NCBI GenBank assembly: GCA_002366775.1
Contig: DFBW01000170.1
Span: 694 to 7,164 of the forward strand
Length of the DNA stretch: 6,471 nucleotides
Direction: 5' to 3'
Source of the DNA: Roseovarius sp. UBA3070
Lineage (GTDB): Bacteria; Pseudomonadota; Alphaproteobacteria; Rhodobacterales; Rhodobacteraceae
The position numbers and the translations under genes were made by a program. The notes beneath the pieces were generated by a model. That model searched no databases. It was not told the DNA's origin and saw only the letters and a program-made list of their open reading frames with translations. Shown here in pieces: positions 6,175-6,471 of the stretch. Position 1 is the first letter of the stretch, and each line of letters starts with the position of its first letter.

Positions 6175-6471
6175 ATGCTTTGGCGCGCCCTGGGCGAAGA
6201 TCTGCCCGGCCCCAAGTGGGCCAGGCTTTTCGCTGAATATTGGCCGAATTACAAACGCTGGTGGCTAAAAGAAGGCGACTCGGCGCGCCCGACCTATATG
6301 GAATGTCGGCGCGCACTAAACGAGCATATGCCCGAAATAGTGCCGTTGTATGACAGCCTTTGTGAACTCGCTGGCGGGGGCGATATGGCAGCGCGATTTT
6401 TGAGTTTCTACTGCCCTCCACCCTATCTTTCAGGCTGCTCACAGGCGATCTGGACCGGCGAAGAACCGGTG
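6175..6471 (+). CDS. C45-family autoproteolytic acyltransferase/hydrolase (3'-truncated)
   Basis: The first 99 residues of a protein still open at the window end. The N-terminal part has aromatic and basic residues (YWPNYKRWWLKEG at 22-34), a helical stretch with HMPEIVPLYDSL (51-62), then PYLSGCSQAIWTGEEPV. This pattern fits peptidase family C45, the acyl-CoA:6-aminopenicillanic acid acyltransferase-like Ntn hydrolases, in which a Gly-Cys bond is cut autocatalytically and the freed Cys becomes the nucleophile. Here that is Gly87-Cys88. Characterised relatives include isopenicillin N acyltransferase and insect Tan, which hydrolyses beta-alanyl-dopamine and carcinine, so amide hydrolysis or acyl transfer on small amine conjugates is the likely chemistry. 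The gene follows the ATP-grasp ligase by nine bases. The pairing suggests one enzyme makes an amide and the other cuts or transfers it. No signal peptide is seen. The call rests on a short fragment, and the bulk of the catalytic domain lies outside the window. Confidence 0.72.
   Translation, partial: MLWRALGEDLPGPKWARLFAEYWPNYKRWWLKEGDSARPTYMECRRALNEHMPEIVPLYDSLCELAGGGDMAARFLSFYCPPPYLSGCSQAIWTGEEPV

Noticed and set aside
6182..6289. Two GGCGCGCC palindromes exactly 100 bases apart in the C45 gene
   Set aside because: Both fall in codons for Arg/Ala- and Ala/Arg-rich spots in a GC-leaning coding region; there is no flanking similarity, so a repeat or recombination site is not supported.

Overview
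The window is a compact, single-strand stretch of bacterial DNA holding five protein-coding genes, all on the + strand; the first and last are cut by the window edges. Base composition looks slightly GC-rich by eye. Starts are ATG with AGGAG-type ribosome binding sites, and the protein sequences read like an alphaproteobacterium, perhaps a marine Rhodobacterales (roseobacter-type) species. That placement is an impression from protein style and codon use; the window holds no rRNA, tRNA or other taxonomic marker.

Layout: (1) 1-705, the C-terminal part of a GabT-like class III aminotransferase. (2) 706-917, a 212-base gap with a long hairpin at 724-752, a possible 37-codon small ORF whose start lies inside that hairpin, and a perfect 15-base palindrome at 814-828. 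(3) 918-1892, a nitrilase-superfamily amidohydrolase with an intact Glu-Lys-Cys triad. (4) 1948-4689, an unusually long (913 aa) PLP-dependent decarboxylase of the Orn/Lys/Arg (AdiA/LdcI/SpeC) fold. (5) 4708-6165, an ATP-grasp ligase of the kind often auto-named 'biotin carboxylase'. (6) 6175-6471, the N-terminus of a C45-family (acyl-CoA:6-APA acyltransferase-like) Ntn hydrolase, cut just after its predicted Gly-Cys self-cleavage site.

Genes 3-6 are separated by only 55, 18 and 9 bases, each has a good Shine-Dalgarno, and no terminator is seen between them, so they look like one operon. The aminotransferase lies upstream in the same direction, behind a possible terminator or attenuator.

Together the enzymes suggest amine metabolism. 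The decarboxylase would make a di- or polyamine from a basic amino acid, the ATP-grasp enzyme could join an amine to a carboxylate, and the C45 and nitrilase enzymes could cut or transfer the amide bonds. The aminotransferase could deaminate a terminal amine such as GABA. This resembles in logic the gamma-glutamyl-putrescine pathway and carrier-amino-acid strategies, but the enzyme families differ and no product can be named. The assembly, rather than any single gene, is the most interesting thing in the window. No mobile elements, CRISPR arrays, tRNAs or rRNAs were seen.
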